From the IMG/VR virus record IMGVR_UViG_3300050033_000118, positions 1-44,935 of that record: DNA of 44,935 nt. One strand, 5' to 3'. This document shows positions 14,427-24,303 of the stretch, one piece after another. Made by a program: the position numbers and the translations under genes. Every line of letters starts with the position of its first letter. Position 1 is the stretch's first letter. Source of the stretch: a virus. The notes beneath the pieces were generated by a model. It was not told the origin of the DNA and made no database searches. It saw only the letters and a program-made list of their open reading frames with translations.

Positions 14427-15691
14427 TAGAATAAATCCAGCCCCATCTCGGAAGCCTCGTCAATCTGTTCCTGTGCCTCGTCAATGGACTCCACCTTAAT
14501 CGAAACCTTACCTTTGACTTCCTTGGCAATATCCTTAACCATCTCGCCGGCCTCTTTCAGCGTCTTACCCATGCCGATCACGGACCCGATCTGCGGCCAG
14601 TGAAACCTTGTCGGGATGACTTGGTAATGTCCATTGACCTTAACCAAGTTACGAAACTTGATGAACTGTGACAAGTTCTTTGGAAACTCCACGGACACCG
14701 GATCATCTTCCATGGCCGTATCAGAATAAATAATGGCCTCGACACCCCACTTGGCAGCTACGTCGGGTTCTTTCAGTTCGCCTTGGGCACCGGCAAGGAT
14801 GATTTCCGGCATGTTCTTGTACTGCTCCATGTACAGGCTGGAAGGCGGATTTGCCAAGCGCGCGCAGAAGTCGATCATGAACGGCACCTTATCGCGCCCC
14901 ATCCGGATCTCCGTGCTCTCGTTTCCCCTGAACTTTAATCGCTTAAGCGTCGGTTCGATGGCCGTGTCGAACCGATGGACGTATTCGGGAAGATCGTCAT
15001 CGTCCTTGACCATGCCCGCATAGCCGAGGTCCTTGACTTCGATGCCAAGGAGCGCCTTCTTCGGATACTTTCCATCCACGGAATAGTTGTCACGCCCGAA
15101 CTCAATCTTCCCCTCCAAGGACTTTTCACAAACAAACACCGTAATCTCCGACAACACCCCAAGCCGCTGTTCAAGTTTATCCAGTTCGTTCTTCGCAAGA
15201 AAGTAACTATCAAAATGCTTCGTCTCCCAGTCGCCACGGTACCGCGACATCTTGACGTGAACATCCGGGTTGTCCTTGATATACTCGCGCAATGCCGTGA
15301 CGCCCTTAATCACATCATACGGACCAACAGGCAGGCCCAGCTTAGCCATGAGTTCCTTGCAGTACACCCGGTCAATCTCAAGCCGCTCACCCATGCGCGA
15401 GCCCCAGACTGGAATCTGTAATTTCTCGGCAAAGTGGACCTGCATCGGTCCGCAATAGACATCCGGGAACACAGCAACGTCAATCTTTTCCAAGACCTCC
15501 CATGGGTTGTTGACGACCTCGATACCATCTAATCCATACCCAATCAGCTCATCGTGCATCGTGGGGTAGCTTCCGGTGCTGAACGGGCAGTAGTACACCT
15601 TGGCACAATCTTCTCCCAGCCGCTGTGCCAGCGATACGAAACTCCCATGGTCCACGACCAGCATTGTTACCTTTGAAACATCGGTCAGCAT
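14426..15691 (-). CDS. ATP-grasp ligase-like protein (421 aa)
   Basis: The layout is that of ATP-grasp enzymes of the PurD type: an N-terminal Rossmann-like part (VTMLVVDHGSFVSLA, DVAVFPDVYCG), then PVWGSRMGERLEIDRVYCKELMAKLGLPVGPY, which parallels the SK-x-F-x-K-x-F segment. Later come a lysine strand (VHVKMSRYRGDWET), a probable acidic nucleotide motif and IDFCARLANPPSSLY, resembling the metal-binding E/N-x-R-x-(G/N)-x-P end. These enzymes join a carboxylate to an amine with ATP. The gene overlaps the 1942-aa virion gene (TAATG), so it may modify a virion or host component rather than serve purine synthesis. No PurD substrate motif can be confirmed by eye. Confidence 0.6.
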   Translation of the reverse strand: MLTDVSKVTMLVVDHGSFVSLAQRLGEDCAKVYYCPFSTGSYPTMHDELIGYGLDGIEVVNNPWEVLEKIDVAVFPDVYCGPMQVHFAEKLQIPVWGSRMGERLEIDRVYCKELMAKLGLPVGPYDVIKGVTALREYIKDNPDVHVKMSRYRGDWETKHFDSYFLAKNELDKLEQRLGVLSEITVFVCEKSLEGKIEFGRDNYSVDGKYPKKALLGIEVKDLGYAGMVKDDDDLPEYVHRFDTAIEPTLKRLKFRGNESTEIRMGRDKVPFMIDFCARLANPPSSLYMEQYKNMPEIILAGAQGELKEPDVAAKWGVEAIIYSDTAMEDDPVSVEFPKNLSQFIKFRNLVKVNGHYQVIPTRFHWPQIGSVIGMGKTLKEAGEMVKDIAKEVKGKVSIKVESIDEAQEQIDEASEMGLDLF

Positions 15692-18600
15692 TACTTACCC
15701 CTCGGTTGTCGAGTAAATTGGACGTACTTCCCCAAACTCTGGCACCACTTCCACATCAGGAATTGATCCCGCGTCTGGCCAAACTGCTTCAAGCCATCCT
15801 TTTTATAGGCCGCATCGAGATCGGTTTCGGACTTGAACCCAGACTCCTCAAGGGATGGCAGATCGGGCTTCGCCTCGATTTCAGGCGTTTTAACCGCCTC
15901 TACAGGGGGTTCTACAGCCTTGCCAGCCTCTATCTCGCCCACCCCTTGCTCTTGTGCCTCTCCGGTCGCCGGGACGGTTTTCTGCGTCTCTACGGGCATC
16001 TTACCGCGTTCTGACACCTTTTGAGGCACTTTCTCTCTCTTTGACGCTCCGATTGCCTCTTCAAACCTCTGCCAGACGTTCGGCTTGGACGTGCGCTCCT
16101 CTGTGATCTTGGCAACCAGTTCCTTCATCGCCCGTTCGTGGTCGGCTTCGTTGGCCAGATCCAAGTCATACTTCCGCGCAATGGAGGACAACTGCATCTT
16201 TCGACCGGACTTGGTGAGGGTGGCGTCGAGTATCTTGAGACGAGCATCGCCGGTTAAGTCTGATAAGGCTTTACTCCTGAAGCCTTCAGGACTGAATTGA
16301 TAATCTTCAAATCCTCCTGGGTCGCCGGCTTTACGGGCGGCATAGTCGGCCCGTAGAGATCGCTCGCCTTCCCGAAGTATCTGCGCTTGCCGATCTGCCG
16401 GTGAACCAACAGCTCGCTCGACTTTTCGTTGCTCATCACGTCCTCCTTTATTTATGTCCAAGTGACTATATCTTTTTCCAGCCGGGAGTCCAGCGGGTTC
16501 GGTAGCTGGTTTTTCTGCAACAACTTTCGTTCCCGGTAATTCTTGCGCCATTTCCTCAAGTTTTTTATTCTTTGCTTCTTCAACTCGCTGGGCTTCTTCG
16601 TCTTTCGACGGCCCATACTTCGTGGCAACATCTACGCCTCTTCGTGGCATTATGATGGCATACTCACGTTTTCCAGTAAGAACAAGAGGAAGTATGTCAT
16701 CTTTCCAATTTACAGAAAATTCCGTATTGCCGGTTTTCCGCATGAGCATTGCAGCATCTTCGAGAAATTGAATTTGATAATTGCCAATAAATTTACCCTT
16801 GCTTATATCGGCAGAACGATATTCACCGACTTCCTCACGCTTTTCAGCCATTGCAACCTTGCCATCTGGCATAATGAAAAGATCAACAGAATCTTGTCCG
16901 CCTCTATCACCTGACGTAGCCGACAATGCTTGACGTAGTTGCCGAATGAATTGTTCCGTATCCGAAACCTTAGCTTTCTGATGGTCAGATAAATCAGGTA
17001 ATTTACCTTCACGATAGCCGGGAACGGCTTGTTTAATAGCAGCGGTAGGATAGTCGCCTTCATGCTTGGTTGTTGGACCTTTAACGTCCAAAAGAATAGC
17101 CATTCGCTTGCCGTCCGTAGCGACCATTGTTCCATCTTCTACATGAGCATCTTGTAAAACAACTCTTTCTTCGTCCGTTGAAACAAATGGTTTCATCACC
17201 TTCTGAAGTTCGGCCTGGTCTTTCGGGCGAGCCGACTCCTTGGATATGGTCGTTGGGCCGACGGGTTTTGAACCAGTCTGTTTAGATTCCAATGTGGATA
17301 GCGGAAACTTTTTAGCACGCTCGCGGAATGCCTCTAACGACTGACGGGTATTTAGAATCTCAAATGTTCCATCGCCGGGGACTTCGATTGTTACCTTGCC
17401 AAACTTTTCAATATTGGATTTATGAGCCGTCAATCTTTCGGCAGTTAGTTCGTCTTTTCTTGTGGGAGTTAGATGCTCGTAGTCCCATTTTGAAAGCGCA
17501 TCAACTGGATCGGGAATTAAATCCTTTGCCATTGGTGCTTGTTCAACCACTTTATCAATTTGAGCCAGCAAATACTTTTTCTGTTGTGAAGGCTTAATAT
17601 CCGATTTATCCGCTGAAGGAACGGACACATTTACATCACCGGACTTGGTTTCAACCATCTCGACCTTAGCCTTCATCACGCTCTTGGCTTCGGGAATCTT
17701 GCGCTTGACAACAGGCTCCGCCTTCTCCCCCCGCGCCCCTTCGGGTGGTGGTTCTGACTTAGAAACGCCAACCTTCGATTCATTACGCCACGCTTCGTTC
17801 GCTAATTCTTTTTCCTTGGAAAGTTCTGACAGTTTTTCTTGTGCAGTTTTTAACTCTGCTTTTTTATTTTCAAGCTCTGATTGCTGTTTACGAAACTCAG
17901 CATTAGCCTCATCTTTATCTTTGAAACCATACTTTGATAAAAATTCTTTTTTTGACATTCTTGACTTTGAAGGCGTTTCAGGTGTGGTACTCTTTGAATC
18001 AGCTATCATCAAAAACATCTTATGTTCCATGTTACGCACTTGTTTTTCAAGTGGTTCAACAACATCAACGGCATGGCTTCCCCATGCTTGCCCCGCCCGT
18101 TCGGCAACAGAAGCGGCAGATAGTTTTGTAGTAGGTGTTACTTTCGCCCCCTTCGGCGCAGGCTCCGCTGGCTTGGCTTGCTCGGCTTGCTGTCTTATTC
18201 TACGTTCAGCTATTTTGCCGGATGCGATTGCAATAGTTTCGCCCTTATCGGTATTAGGAATTGGAGTTATTCCTTGAGACTTCAAATGTTCGTTAATTGC
18301 GCCTCTCCACGAAGAGCCAGCGGCATCAGCAATCTTCTGCACTTCTGGAATTATCTTGCGAGTTTCAGCCATTTTTATTTGACTGTCGGACCGTATTTTA
18401 CGAATAGCAGAAGCCTCTTTCTGCAAATCTGATATTGTGCGCTTAACAAGAGCGTTACGTTTGATAACCCAATCGGAACGATTTACGGCTGTCGTTGCCG
18501 GTTCTTCCCCGATTAGTTCCTTAACGAGTTCGGCTTTAGTGCTTGGTAAAGAAACAACAGGCAACTGCACTTCCTGTTGTCCCGCCATTGGAGGTGCAGG

Positions 18601-21519
18601 CTCCGGCGTCACTTTAGAAAGGGCCGGAGTTTGCGAGATGGGCTTCCGCTCTGCATCTTTCGCCTTATCCGGCATAGTTCTGCTTAACCACTCCATCGGC
18701 ACCGACATTTGGGATTTACCCGTCCATATAACCGCCTTACCATCTGGCAAACTTCCCCGATAATTTACCTCGGAAGTGTCTCCCGAAAAAGGCGAAGACA
18801 TAAATAATTTATCGTCAACATTAAATGGCGTGGCATCCGGCGTCATCATCTCCGGCCTCTCGGCCCCCGAAGGTGGTGCAGGTTCTTTGGCTATTCCCTT
18901 TTTCAACGCTTCGCCTTCATCTGTGGTTCCGCTCCAAATGAACTTTTTGCCTTTACTCTTAGCATAATCTTCGGATGCTTTTATAAGTTTTGTACCAATT
19001 CCTTTTCGGCGATATTCTGGACGAACTTCAATGTATTGCAGTTGAACAGAATCGTAGTCCTCGGCAATAGTGGAATAACCAACAAGACCTTTTTGGGTTG
19101 GTGTATTTATTTCAGCCCTAATAGTAATATCACTCTGACCATGAGAGGCTCCCTTTAGTTCCGGTTCTGAAATAGTTACTGGCGCACTCGTCGTATCCGA
19201 AGGTAACGCCCCCGCCGCAGGTGCTTCTACTCTCTCAACGAGTTTAGCCGCTTCTACAGGCAATTTGGCACGTTTAGGTGGCAAAACAGGCTTTTTCAGC
19301 CCATCAGCCCCTTGCGTCCTTCCCGCGCCTTCTGCAACGCGATCGCCACCGACTGCTTGGCCGCCTTGGCCTTGCCGAACTTGTGCGCTGTATGGGCGTA
19401 TGTCTTCCCGCCGTGCAGTTCCGATATGTTCTCCGACACGACCTTCTGGCTCTTTCCCGGTTTTAATGGCATCTGACACCTCCGTTGTTGGTTGTTGCGT
19501 TAAAGAGGGTCCCGCTCCAGGCTCCCTTTTAGTAATAACCCCCGAAGGGGCTTGTACTGTTGGTATCTGATTTGGTGGAGTGGGCGGGACCGTTAAAATT
19601 GAATCGAGTTTTGACTTATTGATTTCATCGGCGCCCGGTCTGTTCTGGACGGCATCAACCGCCGTCTGGCCGGGAATCTTTGAACGATCAGTAAGCAATT
19701 CCTCATTAGCCGCTTGGATAGTCGCTTGATATTCTTCGGGAGTCTTTGCCTGCTCCACAGCATCGGCAAACACACGCATTATGGCACGTTCTTCTGGCGC
19801 GCGCGTTTTCGCCTGCTCGCGGATCATAGCCGCAACTCGGCCGGCGTCGGTGGAAACATTATCGGGGCCGATGGATGCAGGGACGTTCAGGACGCGGCGG
19901 GCGGGTAAGAGACCACCAGCACCAATATCCGCAGGAGCAGGACGGCCGACTTCACCGGGAATTCCAACATCGGCAACGGTAGAAGCGGCGCCCGGTTTTC
20001 TACCAGTAAATGCCGTCTGTTCAGTCCCGTGGCGCTTTCCAATTATATCACGAGCTTCAGGATCACCAGCCCGGAAACGAGCCTGTAAATCATTTTCAGT
20101 CGCATCAATTTCCGCCTTCTTCTCTTGCCATTCCCGTAAAATCTTCTCTCTTTGTATTTCAGCCTTTACACGTTCCTTTGGAGTATAATATGCGTTTTCA
20201 TTGATTGACCTTGTTCCTATACCAAACATGATGTCCTGCATCACTTCTGGCCCAAGATTCATGGCGGCATAGATCGGCCAGTTTTCAGGTTTACCTTCCT
20301 TTTCAGCCTGGGCGCGAGCCGCACTAATTCCCTTGACATAGGTTTCACTGTTAAGCCCCATGTTCGCCAGAATAGCCCCCGTCATCGCCATCCAATGACT
20401 CGGAGCCAGTGAAGCAAAAGTCGGAACGCCCATATAAGCCGCCGTGTTGAGTGCCGACTTCATCTTCTCTTCCGGAGTACCGGGGGTGCTTACATAGACG
20501 GCCGCCGACACCTTGGCATTCTGCACCGCCGCACGGCGCATCATTGATGCGGAACCGGTTAATTCAGCAGGATCGTGACCACTTACGCCTCGAAGCATAG
20601 CCAAGTTGATTGCCAGAGAAACGCCACCATCAACAAGAGATTGAGCAACAGACCCGCCAAGACCGTGTTCCTTGGCTATTTCATCAAGGGATTCCTTGTG
20701 GATGTCCTTGACCCCATCCATGAATTCATTGACAACCTGAGTCGCCTTTCCTTCTCTTTGTTCACCTTTTGATTCTTCCAGTGGCCGTGCGGGCATCTGA
20801 CCGCGACTTTCTTGAAACTTCTGCATCTGGTCAGGAAAAGCATTCCACAAAAAGCTGAAGGCATTGTCTCGGATGGTCTTTGGCATATCCAACAAGCTCT
20901 TTGCCGTCTGTACCGTGCCCTCGGCTTGTCTATAAAGAGTTTCAAGACCAGCCGCACCGGCGCTTCTTTCTTCCGGCGTCGTGCCCGTGAAAATGTCAGG
21001 AACCGCGCTTTCAAGTGGCTTTGCTACCGTAACGCCAGGAGTCTTTAGATTTAATTCAGGACCTTGAATCAATCCCAAACCAGTGGCGGTACGTGTAGGT
21101 GGCGCCGCCGGCAATCCGATCAGCCCCGCAGCTTCTTCCGTGGGTGGTACAAAAGGCTGCTTCTGGACTGGTTCAACTGGTGCAACTGTCTGTGCTGGAG
21201 GCGCCCTGACCGGCGCAATCCCCGCCCGCAAGTCCGTCACGGGGTTAATCAGTCCGGTGGACCCCGGGATCGGCGCCGGGGGAGGAGTGTAGGTGACCCC
21301 CGTCAGACCGCCACCAGGCTGATTCATCACAGCACGGCCGGTAGCCGGCTGCACAATGGCGCCCAAACCGGACGTAGGCGCATCCGGTAGTTCGTCCCAA
21401 GGTTGCTTCTGGACCGTCGCGGGAGGCGCCGGCGCGTCCGGCAGGGCATCCCATGGCTGCTTGCTGGGAGGCGCCGTAGTCACAGGGGCATCAGGAAGTG
21501 TGTCCCAAGGATTGCTCAT
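15691..21519 (-). CDS. Giant polyvalent virion protein with GNAT and sliding-clamp-like domains (1942 aa)
   Basis: The largest gene here. Residues 2-52 hold three repeats of PWD-x-LPDAP. A long low-complexity linker follows, then a hydrophobic region (about 285-400) of the kind found in membrane-crossing ejection proteins. Around 790-880 a GNAT acetyltransferase fold is visible: VQLQYIEVRPEYRRKGIGTKLI holds the acetyl-CoA loop (RRKGIG). Around 1440-1630 the text resembles the later domains of the DNA polymerase sliding clamp: MVATDGKRMAILL, and IQFLEDAAML...LPLVLTGKREYAIIMPRR. Charged coiled coils separate the domains. It probably enters the host with the DNA, where the domains may act on host proteins or replication. 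Stop and start overlap both neighbours. Confidence 0.75.
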   Translation of the reverse strand: MSNPWDTLPDAPVTTAPPSKQPWDALPDAPAPPATVQKQPWDELPDAPTSGLGAIVQPATGRAVMNQPGGGLTGVTYTPPPAPIPGSTGLINPVTDLRAGIAPVRAPPAQTVAPVEPVQKQPFVPPTEEAAGLIGLPAAPPTRTATGLGLIQGPELNLKTPGVTVAKPLESAVPDIFTGTTPEERSAGAAGLETLYRQAEGTVQTAKSLLDMPKTIRDNAFSFLWNAFPDQMQKFQESRGQMPARPLEESKGEQREGKATQVVNEFMDGVKDIHKESLDEIAKEHGLGGSVAQSLVDGGVSLAINLAMLRGVSGHDPAELTGSASMMRRAAVQNAKVSAAVYVSTPGTPEEKMKSALNTAAYMGVPTFASLAPSHWMAMTGAILANMGLNSETYVKGISAARAQAEKEGKPENWPIYAAMNLGPEVMQDIMFGIGTRSINENAYYTPKERVKAEIQREKILREWQEKKAEIDATENDLQARFRAGDPEARDIIGKRHGTEQTAFTGRKPGAASTVADVGIPGEVGRPAPADIGAGGLLPARRVLNVPASIGPDNVSTDAGRVAAMIREQAKTRAPEERAIMRVFADAVEQAKTPEEYQATIQAANEELLTDRSKIPGQTAVDAVQNRPGADEINKSKLDSILTVPPTPPNQIPTVQAPSGVITKREPGAGPSLTQQPTTEVSDAIKTGKEPEGRVGEHIGTARREDIRPYSAQVRQGQGGQAVGGDRVAEGAGRTQGADGLKKPVLPPKRAKLPVEAAKLVERVEAPAAGALPSDTTSAPVTISEPELKGASHGQSDITIRAEINTPTQKGLVGYSTIAEDYDSVQLQYIEVRPEYRRKGIGTKLIKASEDYAKSKGKKFIWSGTTDEGEALKKGIAKEPAPPSGAERPEMMTPDATPFNVDDKLFMSSPFSGDTSEVNYRGSLPDGKAVIWTGKSQMSVPMEWLSRTMPDKAKDAERKPISQTPALSKVTPEPAPPMAGQQEVQLPVVSLPSTKAELVKELIGEEPATTAVNRSDWVIKRNALVKRTISDLQKEASAIRKIRSDSQIKMAETRKIIPEVQKIADAAGSSWRGAINEHLKSQGITPIPNTDKGETIAIASGKIAERRIRQQAEQAKPAEPAPKGAKVTPTTKLSAASVAERAGQAWGSHAVDVVEPLEKQVRNMEHKMFLMIADSKSTTPETPSKSRMSKKEFLSKYGFKDKDEANAEFRKQQSELENKKAELKTAQEKLSELSKEKELANEAWRNESKVGVSKSEPPPEGARGEKAEPVVKRKIPEAKSVMKAKVEMVETKSGDVNVSVPSADKSDIKPSQQKKYLLAQIDKVVEQAPMAKDLIPDPVDALSKWDYEHLTPTRKDELTAERLTAHKSNIEKFGKVTIEVPGDGTFEILNTRQSLEAFRERAKKFPLSTLESKQTGSKPVGPTTISKESARPKDQAELQKVMKPFVSTDEERVVLQDAHVEDGTMVATDGKRMAILLDVKGPTTKHEGDYPTAAIKQAVPGYREGKLPDLSDHQKAKVSDTEQFIRQLRQALSATSGDRGGQDSVDLFIMPDGKVAMAEKREEVGEYRSADISKGKFIGNYQIQFLEDAAMLMRKTGNTEFSVNWKDDILPLVLTGKREYAIIMPRRGVDVATKYGPSKDEEAQRVEEAKNKKLEEMAQELPGTKVVAEKPATEPAGLPAGKRYSHLDINKGGRDEQRKVERAVGSPADRQAQILREGERSLRADYAARKAGDPGGFEDYQFSPEGFRSKALSDLTGDARLKILDATLTKSGRKMQLSSIARKYDLDLANEADHERAMKELVAKITEERTSKPNVWQRFEEAIGASKREKVPQKVSERGKMPVETQKTVPATGEAQEQGVGEIEAGKAVEPPVEAVKTPEIEAKPDLPSLEESGFKSETDLDAAYKKDGLKQFGQTRDQFLMWKWCQSLGKYVQFTRQPRGK

Positions 21520-22781
21520 TGAACTTTTCCACCCATGGCGGCATAGCGTTGCTGATCCGCCGCCGGTACCTGTTTCCGTTTCCCGTCAGGAAAGAGCATC
21601 GTCACCGTTCCGGATTGCGCCGCCGCCGCCGGTTGCGCCGGAAGCAAACCCGGCGTGGACGAAGTAACCGCGGGCGAAGGCTGATTAGTCAAACCACCGG
21701 GATACGGTATCGGCGGAAGAGGAGGAGCCGACAGAGACGGATTGGGTTGCTGATTTACAGCCCTCTTACCCCCGACTTGAGACGCAGCGCCACCACTATG
21801 AGCGTCAGTCATGGCTTGGCGCTCTTCGGGTGTAAGCGGAAGGTATTTGGGATACCCTTTTCCATATACACCGGAATCCTCTTTGCCCTCTTTGTTCGGA
21901 TCCACAAGTTCGTGGTGTTTGGTATCCCTGTTGTACATCCATTTTTGTCCAGGCCCGTTGCCCCAAGATGAAGGATTATACCAATGCGAGGGTGTATCAT
22001 TCTCTTTTCCAGGGGCAAGGTTTTTGGCGTCGCTAATCCTATCCATTAGCTCATCATGCGATGTCGCCCGTTCTTCTGCGTCTTTTGCCAATGGTTTGCC
22101 GTTTACCATGTGAAGTCCGGTAGCTTCATCCTTCGTGATTACGCCTTGAGCGCCCGAGGCATCCGCCTTGATCTGTGCTGCCGCTTCTCCTTTGACCCGC
22201 TCCTTTTCTATTCCAGCCTGTTCCTTGCCAATCAGTCCCAGACCTTGTTCATGTGCGACTCCAATAGCGGTCTTAGATGTGAGTTCCGCCTGCTTCTGTG
22301 TAATTGCGTCCTGTTCCAACTGGCGCGTTCTGGCAGTAGCGGCATTATGCGTCATGCCCTGCCCAGCCGCCGATTGCATCGCCCTGGTAGCGGCCGCGCC
22401 TTGCGCGTATTGTGCCGCCTCGCGCGCCGCGCGCTGCTGCTGAGTCTCAACCAATCCCGCCGGAGCAGATGCGGAAAAGTTAGCGTTCGTGTTCAATGGC
22501 GTGGAAAATAAACCCGTTGGCGTTGCGATATTCGTTCCTACACGCGCCGCTGTCGCCATTGCCTCTTGGTTTGTCATTGCCGGACCCACGGCAGGCCATG
22601 GAGTTGTGGCGGGTTTCAACTCTTGGTCTTTCGGAGGACCCAGGAGGCTTGGCATAGTTTTTTCAATCTGCCCAGCCTCCGCCTGCGACTTCTGCAACGC
22701 CGACGTGCCCATCGCGTTGACTCGCGCGCGTTCGGCCGCAATACGTTTTTTATTCGTTTCTATGTCGTTTAATAAGGCCAT
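21516..22781 (-). CDS. Internal virion protein, Ala/Gln-rich (421 aa)
   Basis: The start at 22781 follows GGAGGG by 7 bases; two codons upstream there is only a TTG. The N-terminal half is helical and rich in Ala, Gln and Arg (TQQQRAAREAAQYAQGAAATRAMQ), like the long helical internal proteins of short-tailed phages. A proline-rich linker follows (about 340-385), then a small C-terminal domain, VTMLFPDGKRKQVPAADQQRYAAMGGKVQ; its PDG...VPA pattern recurs at the ends of phage virion proteins. An ATGA overlap couples it to the giant gene downstream. Confidence 0.7.
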   Translation of the reverse strand: MALLNDIETNKKRIAAERARVNAMGTSALQKSQAEAGQIEKTMPSLLGPPKDQELKPATTPWPAVGPAMTNQEAMATAARVGTNIATPTGLFSTPLNTNANFSASAPAGLVETQQQRAAREAAQYAQGAAATRAMQSAAGQGMTHNAATARTRQLEQDAITQKQAELTSKTAIGVAHEQGLGLIGKEQAGIEKERVKGEAAAQIKADASGAQGVITKDEATGLHMVNGKPLAKDAEERATSHDELMDRISDAKNLAPGKENDTPSHWYNPSSWGNGPGQKWMYNRDTKHHELVDPNKEGKEDSGVYGKGYPKYLPLTPEERQAMTDAHSGGAASQVGGKRAVNQQPNPSLSAPPLPPIPYPGGLTNQPSPAVTSSTPGLLPAQPAAAAQSGTVTMLFPDGKRKQVPAADQQRYAAMGGKVQ

Positions 22782-22783
22782 CG

Positions 22784-23008
22784 TCAATCCCTCCTTGTTT
22801 GTTGTTCTCCGTGATGTTCATTTCCTACTGATCGTACATAAACCGGGTTAACGGCGCCGGCGACGGGCACACCCGTTGCCAGCTCGGTCTTGGATTCGCC
22901 AACACCGCCAGGAGCCGTAGTATCAACAGTTAATGGCGAAGGAATGCCAGTCGGATCGTTTGGACGTTGCTTGCGCTTCGTCGGGTCGTCTGTGTCATCT
23001 ATAGCCAT
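22784..23008 (-). CDS. Small protein carrying the GG-x-GESKTELATGVPVA peptide (74 aa)
   Basis: The ATG at 23008 is preferred: AGGGAG lies just upstream, and the only longer form begins with GTG. The protein is short, hydrophilic and probably unstructured in its N-terminal third (DDPTKRKQRPNDPTG). Residues 34-50 are GGVGESKTELATGVPVA, almost identical to a segment in the 1049-aa tail protein encoded at 26210-26260. It lies among virion genes, so it may be a minor structural or assembly protein that docks through this shared peptide. No known family. Confidence 0.7.
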   Translation of the reverse strand: MAIDDTDDPTKRKQRPNDPTGIPSPLTVDTTAPGGVGESKTELATGVPVAGAVNPVYVRSVGNEHHGEQQTRRD

Positions 23009-23043
23009 ATTATTCTCCCTTTGTTCGCTCACCAGTTCACCAG

Positions 23044-24303
23044 TTAAAATGAGTTCGTGCAGTAATTGAATTGCGGAAACACGTAAGATTCTGAATTGAC
23101 AAATCTATAAGTTGCCCCATATAAATCGCGCTGGTTTTGCACGTTACATGGTGTTTGAAATTCGGGAATTGGATAATCAATCAGAAACACATGATTTGAG
23201 GGCCATTCTTTTACGGTTCTTTGACTTGCATTCGTATAGATTTCATCACCGGAATAATATGAATGAAAAACATTAGTAGCCGTTGGAATGTTTACACCAT
23301 AATCAACAAAATAAGTAAACGGCCCCTCGGAGATATATTGTTGGCAGAATGATTTTATTGTTTGAAGATTGGTATTTAGAACCTTCGGACCTGTTATTTT
23401 TAATCGCTCTGTAATTGCCCCGCCGATATATTTATTTGTTCCTGAAATATTGCCTACAAAATATGCTGAAACCCCAATTTCCGCCCAAGTTTGCCCGGTG
23501 GTTTGCCAAACACTCCCAACCGCCGAACTTTCATTTGTGATTGCTCCGCTTTCAGCAAAGGATGTCACGCCATTTGTGCAAGTAATAGAAAGAAGCAACT
23601 GGTTAAACGAAGTAAAATTATCCCAACTACGATACGGAAAAATATCTTCTCCATACGAAAGATATTGTTTTTGAGACAATTCTGTATCGAAAGCCGATGC
23701 AATCTTCACGCACTTCAACGCATTCAGCACCTTGTACCGCTCCTGCCACGCCACGACGTAATTGCGCCACGCCCAGGGGCCGAAGGTTGCGGCGTTGGTC
23801 GTGCAGTTCGTTGTGCCGGGATTGTTTGTCCAGCAGGGGATTTGTGTAAATTGGTTTGTGTGATCCCCAATACCCAGTGTAGCAAACAAATTCGTCACCG
23901 TCAGCATCACGATATTCGTAGTTCCATCGAATACCGAATTTGTATCAACGTAGTAAGGAATAAGCGCAAATATCTTGGCGTCGAGATCAACCATCATGGC
24001 GCGATCGGTGAACCATGAAAGCTGATTTGTAACTTGATTCGTAACCCACGCAAAATTTGTTCCACTCAATCCATTGGTCGTCACCCATGAACGGACATAA
24101 GATGGCGGACTGACACTATAGGTCGAATTCGTATTTATTTGCGTAGCAAGGCATCGTTCGGTCACACCCAGAACAATCTCAACAACATCACGCTGATAAA
24201 TATATTTAGGCGCATTGCTGGCAACGTAAATCGTACCACCGGTTAAGACCGCACCGGCTACGATCCGCCATCCATACCGCAACGCTGTAGTAGCTATGCT
24301 CAT
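23044..24303 (-). CDS. Membrane-anchored Thr/Asn-rich protein (419 aa)
   Basis: The start at 24303 overlaps the upstream stop as TAATG and has a G-rich ribosome site; a longer in-frame form would overlap the previous gene by over 100 bases. Residues 8-30 (LRYGWRIVAGAVLTGGTIYVASNAP) look like a signal anchor. The rest is rich in Thr, Asn, Tyr and Trp, with scattered cysteines and no repeats, suggesting an extracytoplasmic or virion-surface beta protein. It is more AT-rich than the flanking genes. The position suggests a tail-associated protein, but the anchor hints at insertion in the host envelope during DNA entry. Confidence 0.65.
   Translation of the reverse strand: MSIATTALRYGWRIVAGAVLTGGTIYVASNAPKYIYQRDVVEIVLGVTERCLATQINTNSTYSVSPPSYVRSWVTTNGLSGTNFAWVTNQVTNQLSWFTDRAMMVDLDAKIFALIPYYVDTNSVFDGTTNIVMLTVTNLFATLGIGDHTNQFTQIPCWTNNPGTTNCTTNAATFGPWAWRNYVVAWQERYKVLNALKCVKIASAFDTELSQKQYLSYGEDIFPYRSWDNFTSFNQLLLSITCTNGVTSFAESGAITNESSAVGSVWQTTGQTWAEIGVSAYFVGNISGTNKYIGGAITERLKITGPKVLNTNLQTIKSFCQQYISEGPFTYFVDYGVNIPTATNVFHSYYSGDEIYTNASQRTVKEWPSNHVFLIDYPIPEFQTPCNVQNQRDLYGATYRFVNSESYVFPQFNYCTNSF

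Noticed and set aside
15691-21519. N4-type virion RNA polymerase
   Set aside because: Size and virion location fit, but no polymerase motifs were seen; the visible domains are GNAT-like and clamp-like.
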